From: an uncultured Acetatifactor sp.
GTDB lineage: Bacteria; Bacillota; Clostridia; Lachnospirales; Lachnospiraceae
Direction: 5' to 3'
Assembly: GCA_947631715.1 (NCBI GenBank)
Contig: CANRMK010000052.1
Coordinates: forward strand, 1-10,344
DNA: 10,344 nucleotides
Positions 1 through 5,798 of the stretch are shown one piece after another. The notes under the pieces were generated by a model. That model saw nothing but the letters and a program-made list of their open reading frames with translations, made no database searches and had not been told where the DNA came from. A program made the translations under genes and the position numbers. Every line of letters starts with the position of its first letter. The first letter of the stretch is position 1.

Positions 1-2121
1 CTCACGTTCAGCCAGAGCTTTTCCTGTCCGGACTGCGGTATCGGCATCAGCGAGATCGAGCCGCGGAGTTTTTCTTTCAACAATCCTTTTGGTGCATGTC
101 CCGGATGCCTGGGACTGGGGTACAAGATGGAGTTTGACGAGGATCTGATGATCCCGGACAAGAGCCTCAGCATCAACCAGGGAGCCATCACTGTTATGGG
201 CTGGCAGTCCTGTACGGATAAATCCAGCTTTACCAATGCGGTCCTGCAGGCCCTCTGCAAAGAGTATCATTTCGATCTGGATACTCCTTTTGAAAAATAC
301 CCGGATAAGATCCGGAAGATCCTGATCCACGGTACCGGCGGAAAAGAGGTGGAGGTCCACTATCAGGGCCAGAGGGGCAGAGGCGTCTATCCCGTGGCGT
401 TTGAGGGCCTGATCCGCAATGTGGAGCGGAAATATAAGGAGACCTTTTCCGAGACCATGAAGCAGGAATACGAGACGTTCATGCGGATCACGCCCTGTAA
501 GGAATGCGGCGGCATGCGGTTAAAAAAAGAAGCGCTGGCAGTCACCGTGTGCGGCAGGAACATTTATGAGATCACCTCGATGGCTGTGGGGGAGCTGAGA
601 GACTTTCTCGGCTCTATGGAATTGACGCCACAGCAGCAGCTGATCGGAAACCAGATCCTGAAAGAGATCAGGGCGCGGGTGGGATTTCTGGTGGATGTGG
701 GCTTGGATTACCTTTCTCTGTCCAGGGCGACGGGAACTCTCTCCGGCGGCGAGGCCCAGCGGATCCGCCTGGCGACTCAGATCGGCTCCGGCCTGGTGGG
801 TGTCTGCTATATTCTGGACGAGCCCAGTATCGGCCTGCACCAAAGGGATAATGACAAGCTTTTGAATACATTAAAGAGCCTCCGGGATCTGGGCAATACG
901 CTGATCGTGGTGGAACACGACGAAGACACTATGCTGGCGGCGGACTATGTGGTGGACATCGGCCCCGGCGCCGGTTCCCACGGCGGTGAGGTGATCGCCT
1001 GCGGGACGGCCCGGGAGATCATGCAGGTGCCGGAATCCGTCACTGGTCAGTATCTGAGCGGAAAGTTGAAGATTCCCGTACCCGAGTCGCGCAGAAAGCC
1101 TGCAGGCTGGATCAAAGTGACGGGAGCACGGGAAAACAATCTCAAGAACATCGACGTGGAATTTCCGCTGGGAGTTATGACCTGCGTCACCGGCGTATCC
1201 GGCTCCGGAAAAAGCTCGCTGGTAAACGAGATCCTGTACAAGCGGCTGGCTAAGGACCTGAACCGGGCCAGGTGCATTCCGGGGAAGCATAAGGATATCC
1301 TGGGAATGGAACAGCTGGACAAGGTCATCGCTATCGACCAGTCACCAATCGGCCGGACGCCCCGGTCCAACCCTGCGACCTACACCGGTGTCTTTGACCA
1401 GATCAGAGACCTTTTTGCCTCCACGGCGGACGCAAAGGCAAAGGGATACGGCAAGGGGCGGTTCAGCTTTAATGTGAAGGGAGGACGCTGCGAAGCCTGC
1501 GGCGGCGACGGCATCATAAAGATAGAGATGCATTTCCTGCCGGATGTATATGTGCCTTGCGAGGTCTGCGGCGGCAAACGGTACAACAGGGAGACGCTGG
1601 ATGTCAAATACAAGGGGAAGAGTATTTTTGACGTGCTGGACATGACTGTGGAGGAGGCTTATACGTTCTTTGAAAATCTTCCGTCTATCCGCCGCAAGAT
1701 CGAAACGCTTTACGATGTAGGCCTGTCCTATGTGAAGCTGGGACAGCCGTCCACGACCCTGTCCGGCGGCGAGGCCCAGCGGATCAAGCTGGCTTCGGAG
1801 CTTTCCCGCAGAAGCACCGGCAGGACGATTTATATTTTGGATGAACCTACCACCGGCCTGCACTTCGCGGACGTCCACAAATTAGTCAATATTCTCCACC
1901 GGCTGGCGGACGGCGGGAATACCGTTGTGGTCATTGAGCATAATCTGGATGTGATCAAGACAGCGGATTATATCATAGATATGGGCCCGGAGGGCGGAGA
2001 CAGGGGCGGCACCGTGATCGCCCGGGGCACGCCGGAGGAAATTGCAAAGAATAAAAAGTCCTATACAGGAGTATACGTGAAAAAAATGCTGGAGCGGGCC
2101 AGCAAAGGAGATCTCAAATAA
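1..2121 (+). CDS. uvrA: UvrA, excinuclease ABC subunit A (5' end missing)
   Basis: Damage-recognition ATPase of nucleotide excision repair; it dimerises, loads UvrB at lesions and acts on DNA in the cytoplasm. The frame is open from base 1, giving 706 residues. Family members have about 940, so roughly 235 N-terminal residues, including the first Walker A, lie outside the window. Visible in order (fragment numbering): a CxxC...CxxC zinc module at C9/C12/C33/C36; the first ABC signature LSGGEAQRIRLA near residue 247 with Walker B ILDEPSIGLH; the second Walker A GVSGSGKSS near 399; a second zinc module CEAC/CEVC near 496 and 519; the second signature LSGGEAQRIKLA near 587; and Walker B ILDEPTTGLH. 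The ATG at 127 is internal, since UvrA sequence continues upstream of it. It ends at TAA 2119-2121, and an in-frame second TAA follows at 2134. No key motif is missing from the part seen. Confidence 0.98.
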   Translation, partial: LTFSQSFSCPDCGIGISEIEPRSFSFNNPFGACPGCLGLGYKMEFDEDLMIPDKSLSINQGAITVMGWQSCTDKSSFTNAVLQALCKEYHFDLDTPFEKYPDKIRKILIHGTGGKEVEVHYQGQRGRGVYPVAFEGLIRNVERKYKETFSETMKQEYETFMRITPCKECGGMRLKKEALAVTVCGRNIYEITSMAVGELRDFLGSMELTPQQQLIGNQILKEIRARVGFLVDVGLDYLSLSRATGTLSGGEAQRIRLATQIGSGLVGVCYILDEPSIGLHQRDNDKLLNTLKSLRDLGNTLIVVEHDEDTMLAADYVVDIGPGAGSHGGEVIACGTAREIMQVPESVTGQYLSGKLKIPVPESRRKPAGWIKVTGARENNLKNIDVEFPLGVMTCVTGVSGSGKSSLVNEILYKRLAKDLNRARCIPGKHKDILGMEQLDKVIAIDQSPIGRTPRSNPATYTGVFDQIRDLFASTADAKAKGYGKGRFSFNVKGGRCEACGGDGIIKIEMHFLPDVYVPCEVCGGKRYNRETLDVKYKGKSIFDVLDMTVEEAYTFFENLPSIRRKIETLYDVGLSYVKLGQPSTTLSGGEAQRIKLASELSRRSTGRTIYILDEPTTGLHFADVHKLVNILHRLADGGNTVVVIEHNLDVIKTADYIIDMGPEGGDRGGTVIARGTPEEIAKNKKSYTGVYVKKMLERASKGDLK

Positions 2122-2138
2122 ATGGGTCTTAAATAAAT
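2110..2138 (+). repeat. 15-base imperfect tandem duplication over the uvrA stop codon
   Basis: Bases 2110-2123 and 2125-2138 match at 12 of 14 positions with a 15-base period. Each copy contains AAATAAAT, so the end of uvrA (Leu-Lys-stop) is repeated in frame as Leu-Lys-stop. It looks like a small, partly diverged local duplication that supplies a backup stop codon. No function is implied. Confidence 0.6.
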
Positions 2139-2151
2139 TTTGCCCGAAGGC

Positions 2152-2179
2152 TAAAGAAATTCTGTCAGTGTGCCGATAG
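2152..2179 (+). promoter_or_regulatory. Probable sigma-28/SigD flagellar promoter
   Basis: TAAA at 2152-2155 (extended TAAAG) and GCCGATAG at 2172-2179 are separated by 16 bases. The known SigD/sigma-28 consensus is TAAA, about 15 bases, GCCGATAA or GCCGATAT, so the -35 core is exact and the -10 differs at one position, with a spacer one base over the optimum. Transcription would start near 2186. It points at the mbl-flgF-flgG-flgJ cluster, and in Bacillus flhO-flhP is, as I recall, SigD-controlled. A terminator lies directly downstream, so read-through would be needed. Confidence 0.65.
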
Positions 2180-2199
2180 AATAAATACAGAGCATGGAA

Positions 2200-2248
2200 G
2201 CGGAGAAATGAGCGGACGGAACCGTTCTTTTCTCCGCATTTATTTTTT
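2200..2248 (+). terminator. Strong intrinsic terminator between uvrA and mbl
   Basis: GCGGAGAAA at 2200-2208 pairs exactly with TTTCTCCGC at 2229-2237. After one T-T mismatch, GAGCGG at 2210-2215 pairs with CCGTTC at 2222-2227 (one G-U pair) around a six-base loop. The stem is followed by ATTTATTTTTT. It should end uvrA transcripts. Because it begins about 15 bases after the predicted sigma-28 start site, it could also stop that transcript early. Confidence 0.88.
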
Positions 2249-2274
2249 CCAAAAGAAAATTTTGAAAAACCCCT

Positions 2275-2302
2275 ATGAAAATGGAAAGTTTTCGGTTATA
2301 AT
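2275..2302 (+). promoter_or_regulatory. Candidate sigma-A promoter for the mbl-like gene
   Basis: An exact TATAAT lies at 2297-2302. ATGAAA at 2275-2280, 16 bases upstream, matches the TTGACA consensus at four of six positions. The site is downstream of the terminator and 64 bases before the start codon at 2367, where a promoter for the next gene would be expected. Confidence 0.6.
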
Positions 2303-2366
2303 AAACAATGTATGACCAGATTTATACTTTGACACCGGATATCCATCAGAAAGGGGTAACAGGAAC

Positions 2367-3359
2367 ATGCAGTGCACGGATATTGGAATTGACTTGGGTA
2401 CGGCCAGCATTCTGGTATACATCAGAGGAAAAGGCGTAGTGCTGAAAGAGCCCTCTGTTGTTGCTTTCGATAGAGATACAAATAAGATCAAGGCCATTGG
2501 GGAGGATGCCCGCCTGATGCTGGGAAGAACTCCCGGCAATATTGTGGCGGTGAGGCCCCTGCGCCAGGGCGTGATCTCCGACTATACTGTCACGGAGAAA
2601 ATGATGAAGTATTTTATTCAAAAGGCTCTGGGCAGAAGAACTTTCCGAAAGCCGCGCATTGCTGTCTGCGTTCCCAGCGGCGTGACGGAAGTGGAGAAAA
2701 AGGCGGTCGAGGACGCTACCTATCAGGCAGGCGCCAGAGAGGTGGCCATTATCGAGGAGCCTATCGCTGCAGCCATCGGAGCGGGGATCGATATCTCAAA
2801 GCCCTGCGGAAATATGATCGTGGATATCGGCGGCGGCACTTCCGATATCGCAGTGATTTCCCTGGGAGGCACTGTGGTCAGCGCTTCCATCAAGATCGCC
2901 GGAGATGATTTTGATGAAGCCATCGTCCGGTATATGAGGAAGAAACATAATCTTCTGATCGGTGAACGTACCGCAGAAGATATGAAAATAAAGATCGGAT
3001 CCGCCTATAAACGTCCTGAGGTAGATTATATGGATGTGCGGGGGCGCAACCTGGTAACGGGACTTCCAAAGACCGTTAAGGTATCCTCCGAGGAAACGGA
3101 AGAAGCATTGAAAGAGACTACAGCCCAGATCGTGGAGACGATCCACAGCGTGCTGGAGAAAACGCCTCCTGAGCTGGCGGCGGATATTGCCGACAGGGGG
3201 ATCGTACTCACCGGCGGCGGAAGTCTGTTAAGGGGATTGGAGGAACTGATCTCCGCCAAGACGGGCATCAATACCATGACTGCAGAAGATCCCATGACGG
3301 CAGTCGCTATCGGCACCGGAAAGTATGTGGAATTCCTTTCGGGCTACCGTGAAAACTGA
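2367..3359 (+). CDS. mbl: MreB/Mbl-family bacterial actin
   Basis: Cell-shape actin that polymerises under the membrane and guides lateral wall synthesis. At 330 residues it fits MreB/Mbl/MreBH (about 330-340). The N-terminus is a near-classic phosphate-1 loop, IGIDLGTASILVYIRGKG. A catalytic-region IEEPIAAAIGAG lies near residues 129-140, phosphate-2 VDIGGGTSDIAVISLGG near 152-168, and the adenosine loop IVLTGGGSLLRGLEEL near 279-294. The start is supported by AAAGGGG at 2350-2356 and by the loop sitting right at the N-terminus. Choice of mbl over mreB rests on context: in Bacillus subtilis mbl lies directly before flhO-flhP, as here, whereas mreB normally sits with mreC and mreD, absent here. 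The Bacillus neighbour spoIIID is not present. Family assignment is firm; the paralogue name is inferred. A 66-base gap separates it from the rod gene, so co-transcription is likely. Confidence 0.87.
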   Translation: MQCTDIGIDLGTASILVYIRGKGVVLKEPSVVAFDRDTNKIKAIGEDARLMLGRTPGNIVAVRPLRQGVISDYTVTEKMMKYFIQKALGRRTFRKPRIAVCVPSGVTEVEKKAVEDATYQAGAREVAIIEEPIAAAIGAGIDISKPCGNMIVDIGGGTSDIAVISLGGTVVSASIKIAGDDFDEAIVRYMRKKHNLLIGERTAEDMKIKIGSAYKRPEVDYMDVRGRNLVTGLPKTVKVSSEETEEALKETTAQIVETIHSVLEKTPPELAADIADRGIVLTGGGSLLRGLEELISAKTGINTMTAEDPMTAVAIGTGKYVEFLSGYREN

Positions 3360-3390
3360 TCTTTCGGACACAGATACAGATACAGAAAAA

Positions 3391-3419
3391 CTTCCGGCGA
3401 TGGGCCGGATGGGAAGGAG
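3391..3419 (+). promoter_or_regulatory. Hairpin overlapping the flgF ribosome binding site
   Basis: The flgF Shine-Dalgarno sequence is GGGAAGGAG at 3411-3419, six bases before the ATG. CTTCC at 3391-3395 can pair with GGAAG at 3412-3416, continued by GGC 3396-3398 with GCC 3404-3406. A competing local stem pairs CCGGC 3394-3398 with GCCGG 3404-3408, leaving the site free. The two folds are mutually exclusive, so translation control is possible but unproven. Confidence 0.35.
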
Positions 3420-3425
3420 CGCCTG

Positions 3426-4205
3426 ATGTTAAAAGGCTTGTATACCGCATATACCGGGATGCTGAATGAACAGCACAGGATGGACACCCTGACAAATAAT
3501 CTTGCCAATGCATCGACGGTAGGCTATAAGAAAGAGGGAGCCACCAGCCAGTCTTTCTCGGATCTGCTGACGGTAAAGATCAAGGACGCCTCCGTGGGGA
3601 TCCGCAATGTACAGCCGTTAGGATACAACAATCCCGGTGTGAAGATCGGCGAGAATTACACGGATTTTTCCCAGGGTTCTTTCCGGATCACGGACAACAC
3701 CTATGACCTGGCGCTGTCGGGGAACGGTTTCTTTACCGTAGAGTTCACCAATAAAGCGGGTGAGACGTCTACCATGTATACCAGGGCGGGCCAGTTCACC
3801 CTCACGAGAGAGGGCTACCTTGTAACGACAGAGGGCGATTATGTCTTAAGCACCAACAACACCCGGATCCAGGTGGACACGCTGAAAGATACCGTGATCG
3901 ATGAAGGCGGTACGATCTATCAGGATGGAAGAGCGGTGGCGACGATCCGGCTTACGGACTTTGAGGATTATAATTATCTGGAGAAATACGGGGAGTCCTA
4001 TTACCGCCCTGTGGAGGGCGCGACCTTTGCCCCGGCGGATGCGGAGGTCCATTCCGGTTATCTGGAGATGGCCAATATGCAGGTGGTATCGGAAATGGTC
4101 AATCTCATAGCGGTCACGAGAGCCTATGAAAGCAATCAGAAAGTGATCCAGACTTACGACAGCTCGCTTGAGATCGCGGTGAACCAGCTGGGAAGAGTAC
4201 AGTAG
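3426..4205 (+). CDS. flgF: Flagellar basal-body rod protein FlgF/FlhO
   Basis: Structural protein of the flagellar rod, exported by the flagellar type III apparatus, so no signal peptide is expected and none is seen. It has 259 residues. The N-terminus (about residues 4-36: GLYTAYTGMLNEQHRMDTLTNNLANASTVGYKK) is the conserved rod/hook N-terminal domain with its ANNLAN-type motif. The C-terminus (about 210-258, SGYLEMANMQVVSEMVNLIAVTRAYESNQK) is the matching bbr_C domain; these two ends form the coiled-coil D0 region in rod and hook proteins. The central part holds the DLALSGNGFFTVE motif of FlgF/FlgG/FlgE relatives. GGAAGGAG six bases upstream fixes the start. It lies between the mbl-like gene and flgG, which matches flhO of Bacillus. 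FlgF is preferred because the next gene is the better FlgG match; the FlgF/FlgG distinction is less certain than the family. Confidence 0.87.
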   Translation: MLKGLYTAYTGMLNEQHRMDTLTNNLANASTVGYKKEGATSQSFSDLLTVKIKDASVGIRNVQPLGYNNPGVKIGENYTDFSQGSFRITDNTYDLALSGNGFFTVEFTNKAGETSTMYTRAGQFTLTREGYLVTTEGDYVLSTNNTRIQVDTLKDTVIDEGGTIYQDGRAVATIRLTDFEDYNYLEKYGESYYRPVEGATFAPADAEVHSGYLEMANMQVVSEMVNLIAVTRAYESNQKVIQTYDSSLEIAVNQLGRVQ

Positions 4206-4213
4206 TACAGTAG
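4198..4213 (+). repeat. Perfect 8-base tandem duplication at the flgF stop codon
   Basis: TACAGTAG occurs twice back to back (4198-4205 and 4206-4213). The TAG of the first copy is the flgF stop codon. It resembles a slippage-type duplication. Confidence 0.7.
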
Positions 4214-4223
4214 GTTCCCTGAA

Positions 4224-4247
4224 GCGGCCTGGGCGATAGCCGCAGTT
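4224..4247 (+). other. Small hairpin in the flgF-flgG gap
   Basis: GCGGC at 4224-4228 pairs with GCCGC at 4239-4243 around a ten-base loop, followed by AGTTTT. An alternative fold is GGC-GATA-GCC at 4232-4241. The stem is only five pairs and the T run four, so at best this is a weak terminator or a processing or stability element within the rod operon. Confidence 0.3.
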
Positions 4248-4281
4248 TTGCATGCGGATGCGGAATAAAAGGAGGATACAT

Positions 4282-5097
4282 ATGGTCAGGAGTTTATGGA
4301 CGGCGGCAACGGGCATGATCGCCCAGCAGGTGAACCTGGATACCATTGCCAATAATCTGTCAAATGTGAATACGCAGGGCTATAAGACGCAGGTAAACGA
4401 ATTTAAGACATTGCTGTATCAGACCCTGCAGACTAAGACTACCACGGCCAACGGAGACAGGAAGCCCACCAGTGCGCAGGTAGGGCTGGGCACCAGAAAT
4501 GCTTCCATCACAACGATCTTCAGGACCGGGAATATGATCGCCTCTGACAGTGACACGGCCTTTGCCATTGATGGGCGGGGATTCTTTGCAGTCCGCGGCG
4601 GTGACGGCAATACCTATTATACAAAGAACGGCAATCTGCTCTGGACCCTGGCGGAGAACGGAAATATGCTGGCCAATACGGACGGTCTGCCTGTGCTGGA
4701 CACCAATGGACGGCCCATAATATTGAACGACAGTTATATCCTGAGCCGCATTACCGTCACGGCGGACGGCAATGTGTGCTACCCTGACGAAAGGAACAAT
4801 CCTCAGCCGATCGGCATTCAGATAGGCCTGACCCAGTTCAACAATCCAAACGGCCTGGAGAGATTGGCAGAGAGCCTTTACGCCCAGACTGCAGCCAGCG
4901 GCCAGCCGATCAACGAGGCCACCAATGATCAGGTACTGAAGAGCAAGATATATCAGGGCTATCTGGAGGGCTCCAATGTCCAGGTGGCTGACGAAATGGT
5001 AAATATGATCGTAGCCCAGCGCGCTTATGAACTGAACTCCAAGGCCATCCAGGCTTCCGATGAAATGCTCCAGCAGGCCAACAACCTGCGCCGTTAG
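4282..5097 (+). CDS. flgG: Flagellar distal rod protein FlgG/FlhP
   Basis: Subunit of the distal flagellar rod, the drive shaft that passes through the cell wall to the hook. The product is 271 residues, close to the usual 260-270. The N-terminus MVRSLWTAATGMIAQQVNLD followed by TIANNLSNVNTQGYK is a close FlgG signature. The middle has TAFAIDGRGFFAVRG, and the C-terminus (about 222-268, YLEGSNVQVADEMVNMIVAQRAYELNSKAIQ) is the conserved bbr_C domain. The start is set at ATG 4282 rather than the in-frame ATG at 4252: AAAAGGAGG at 4267-4275 lies six bases upstream of 4282 and inside the longer reading, and FlgG proteins begin at MVRSLW/MIRSLW. It follows flgF by 76 bases and precedes flgJ by 32 bases, consistent with one rod operon. 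In Bacillus this gene is flhP. Confidence 0.94.
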   Translation: MVRSLWTAATGMIAQQVNLDTIANNLSNVNTQGYKTQVNEFKTLLYQTLQTKTTTANGDRKPTSAQVGLGTRNASITTIFRTGNMIASDSDTAFAIDGRGFFAVRGGDGNTYYTKNGNLLWTLAENGNMLANTDGLPVLDTNGRPIILNDSYILSRITVTADGNVCYPDERNNPQPIGIQIGLTQFNNPNGLERLAESLYAQTAASGQPINEATNDQVLKSKIYQGYLEGSNVQVADEMVNMIVAQRAYELNSKAIQASDEMLQQANNLRR

Positions 5098-5110
5098 GCT
5101 CAGCCTGAGC
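5098..5110 (+). other. Short palindrome before flgJ
   Basis: GCTCAGCCTGAGC is a 13-base palindrome around a central C, directly after the flgG stop and just before the flgJ ribosome binding site. It could be a small RNA hairpin (GCTC/GAGC) or chance. Nothing else supports a role. Confidence 0.3.
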
Positions 5111-5129
5111 AATGAAAGGAGATTCTACT

Positions 5130-5513
5130 ATGATCGACATGAGCGATATTACATCTATGTACAGCGATGTCTATTCAAACGCGGCCAGCCAGTCCGCCGA
5201 TAAGCTGAAAGACCAGCTGCAGAATAAGGATTATGCGCAGGCCTCAGACGAAGAGCTGATGAACGCCTGCAAACAGTTTGAAGCTTACTTTGTGGAGCAG
5301 CTCTACAAGGGAATGCTCAAGACCATTCCCCAAAGCGAAGAGACATCCAATTATACCTCTTCTATGATGGATTTCTATAAGGACCAGATGATCCAGGGCG
5401 TGGCTGAGATGACTACCGAACAGAGCAGTCTCGGCCTGGCGCAGATGCTCTATGAACAGATGAAGCGCAACTATGAGACCACACCGATCCCTGAGTCGAA
5501 AGAGAATGCGTAA
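5130..5513 (+). CDS. flgJ: FlgJ-type rod-binding protein (rod-binding domain only)
   Basis: A rod-assembly or scaffold protein of the FlgJ N-terminal family. It has 127 residues, against about 310 for the two-domain enterobacterial FlgJ; the C-terminal peptidoglycan hydrolase domain is absent, as is common outside gammaproteobacteria, so this is not a truncation artefact. The diagnostic stretch is residues about 37-112: ELMNACKQFEAYFVEQLYKG then MLKTIP, and YTSSMMDFYKDQMIQGVAEM with a final LGLAQMLYEQMKRN. The start is ATG 5130, because AAAGGAGA at 5115-5122 fits it; the in-frame ATG at 5112 lies upstream of that site and would bury it. The first 30 residues are Ser/Asp-rich with no signal peptide, as expected for type III export. 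Being last in the rod cluster suggests joint expression with flgF and flgG. Confidence 0.88.
   Translation: MIDMSDITSMYSDVYSNAASQSADKLKDQLQNKDYAQASDEELMNACKQFEAYFVEQLYKGMLKTIPQSEETSNYTSSMMDFYKDQMIQGVAEMTTEQSSLGLAQMLYEQMKRNYETTPIPESKENA
5176..5203 (+). promoter_or_regulatory. Sigma-28-like site inside flgJ
   Basis: GCCGATAA at 5196-5203 is an exact match to the -10 consensus. CAAA at 5176-5179 lies 16 bases upstream, one mismatch from TAAA, with the same spacing as the site at 2152-2179. It is inside coding sequence (the -10 encodes Ser-Ala-Asp-Lys), so chance is a serious alternative. If real it would drive the recD2 side of the cluster. Confidence 0.25.
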
Positions 5514-5515
5514 AA

Positions 5516-5556
5516 GTCCGGGAACCGGACAGGCCGAAAAAGGAAAAGATCCGGCC
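5516..5556 (+). other. Two adjacent hairpins after flgJ
   Basis: GTCCGG at 5516-5521 pairs perfectly with CCGGAC at 5525-5530 around a GAA loop, starting two bases after the flgJ stop. GGCCG at 5532-5536 can then pair with CGGCC at 5552-5556 around a 15-base A-rich loop. Neither has a T run, so they look like 3' stability or processing structures rather than terminators. Confidence 0.45.
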
Positions 5557-5570
5557 ATGACAGGACGATC

Positions 5571-5680
5571 ATACAAAATTTAGAACAGGATCACAGACCT
5601 CCCCGTTTTTGTATGGGCCACGGCGGCGCTGATTCAAGGCAGCCAGCCTGGCAGAATACAAAAAAGGGAGGTTTTTGTTG
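5571..5680 (+). terminator. Long terminator-like stem with a competing upstream partner (possible attenuator)
   Basis: The arm at 5598-5614 (CCTCCC, CG, then TTTTTGTAT) is complementary over about 15 pairs to 5656-5671 (ATACAAAAAAGGGAGG), enclosing a 41-base loop with smaller stems such as GCCA 5642-5645 with TGGC 5649-5652. The right arm is followed by TTTTTGTTG, which together make an intrinsic terminator on the + strand ending the flagellar rod operon. In addition, ATACAAAA at 5571-5578 can pair with TTTTGTAT at 5607-5614, which would break the terminator. That three-segment arrangement is typical of attenuators. Termination is well supported; regulation is inference. No known riboswitch class is recognised in the loop. 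Confidence 0.65.
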
Positions 5681-5798
5681 AATCATAAAATATGAACTAT
5701 CAACACCACTGCTGATCGGACGGGCGTTCTACCAGAATAAGATGTGGCGGGATAAAGCTGTGAAAACCGGAATGAGCGGCGAAAATGGAAACGATTAA
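5678..5798 (+). pseudogene. Possible small ORF with a one-base frameshift, overlapping the recD2 start
   Basis: A GGGAGG Shine-Dalgarno-like site at 5666-5671 lies six bases before a TTG at 5678. That frame reads Leu-Asn-His-Lys-Ile and stops at 5693. Removing one A from the AAAA run at 5687-5690 would join it to a frame open from 5682 to the TAA at 5796-5798, giving about 39 residues (containing YELSTPLLIGRAFYQNKMWR, then DKAVKTGMSGENGND) that end 14 bases inside recD2. Without that edit there is no good start codon upstream of ATG 5742. An open frame of this length can arise by chance, so this is a weak call. The alternative is untranslated leader. Confidence 0.2.

Noticed and set aside
520..1878. 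Several reverse-strand open frames opposite uvrA
   Set aside because: They lie opposite a clear UvrA reading frame, have no ribosome sites or recognisable protein motifs, and are explained by GC-rich codon positions.
2329..2334. Exact TTGACA as a -35 element
   Set aside because: Only about 30 bases remain before the mbl start codon, with no TATAAT-like element at the right spacing and no room for a leader.
4360..5112. A 250-codon reverse-strand open frame opposite flgG
   Set aside because: It is out of phase with a well-supported FlgG and shows no domain; its length follows from the codon bias of flgG.
5514..5784. Cyclic di-GMP or other known riboswitch before recD2
   Set aside because: The conserved core of the GEMM-type aptamer is not present and no other known class is recognised; only generic stems are seen.
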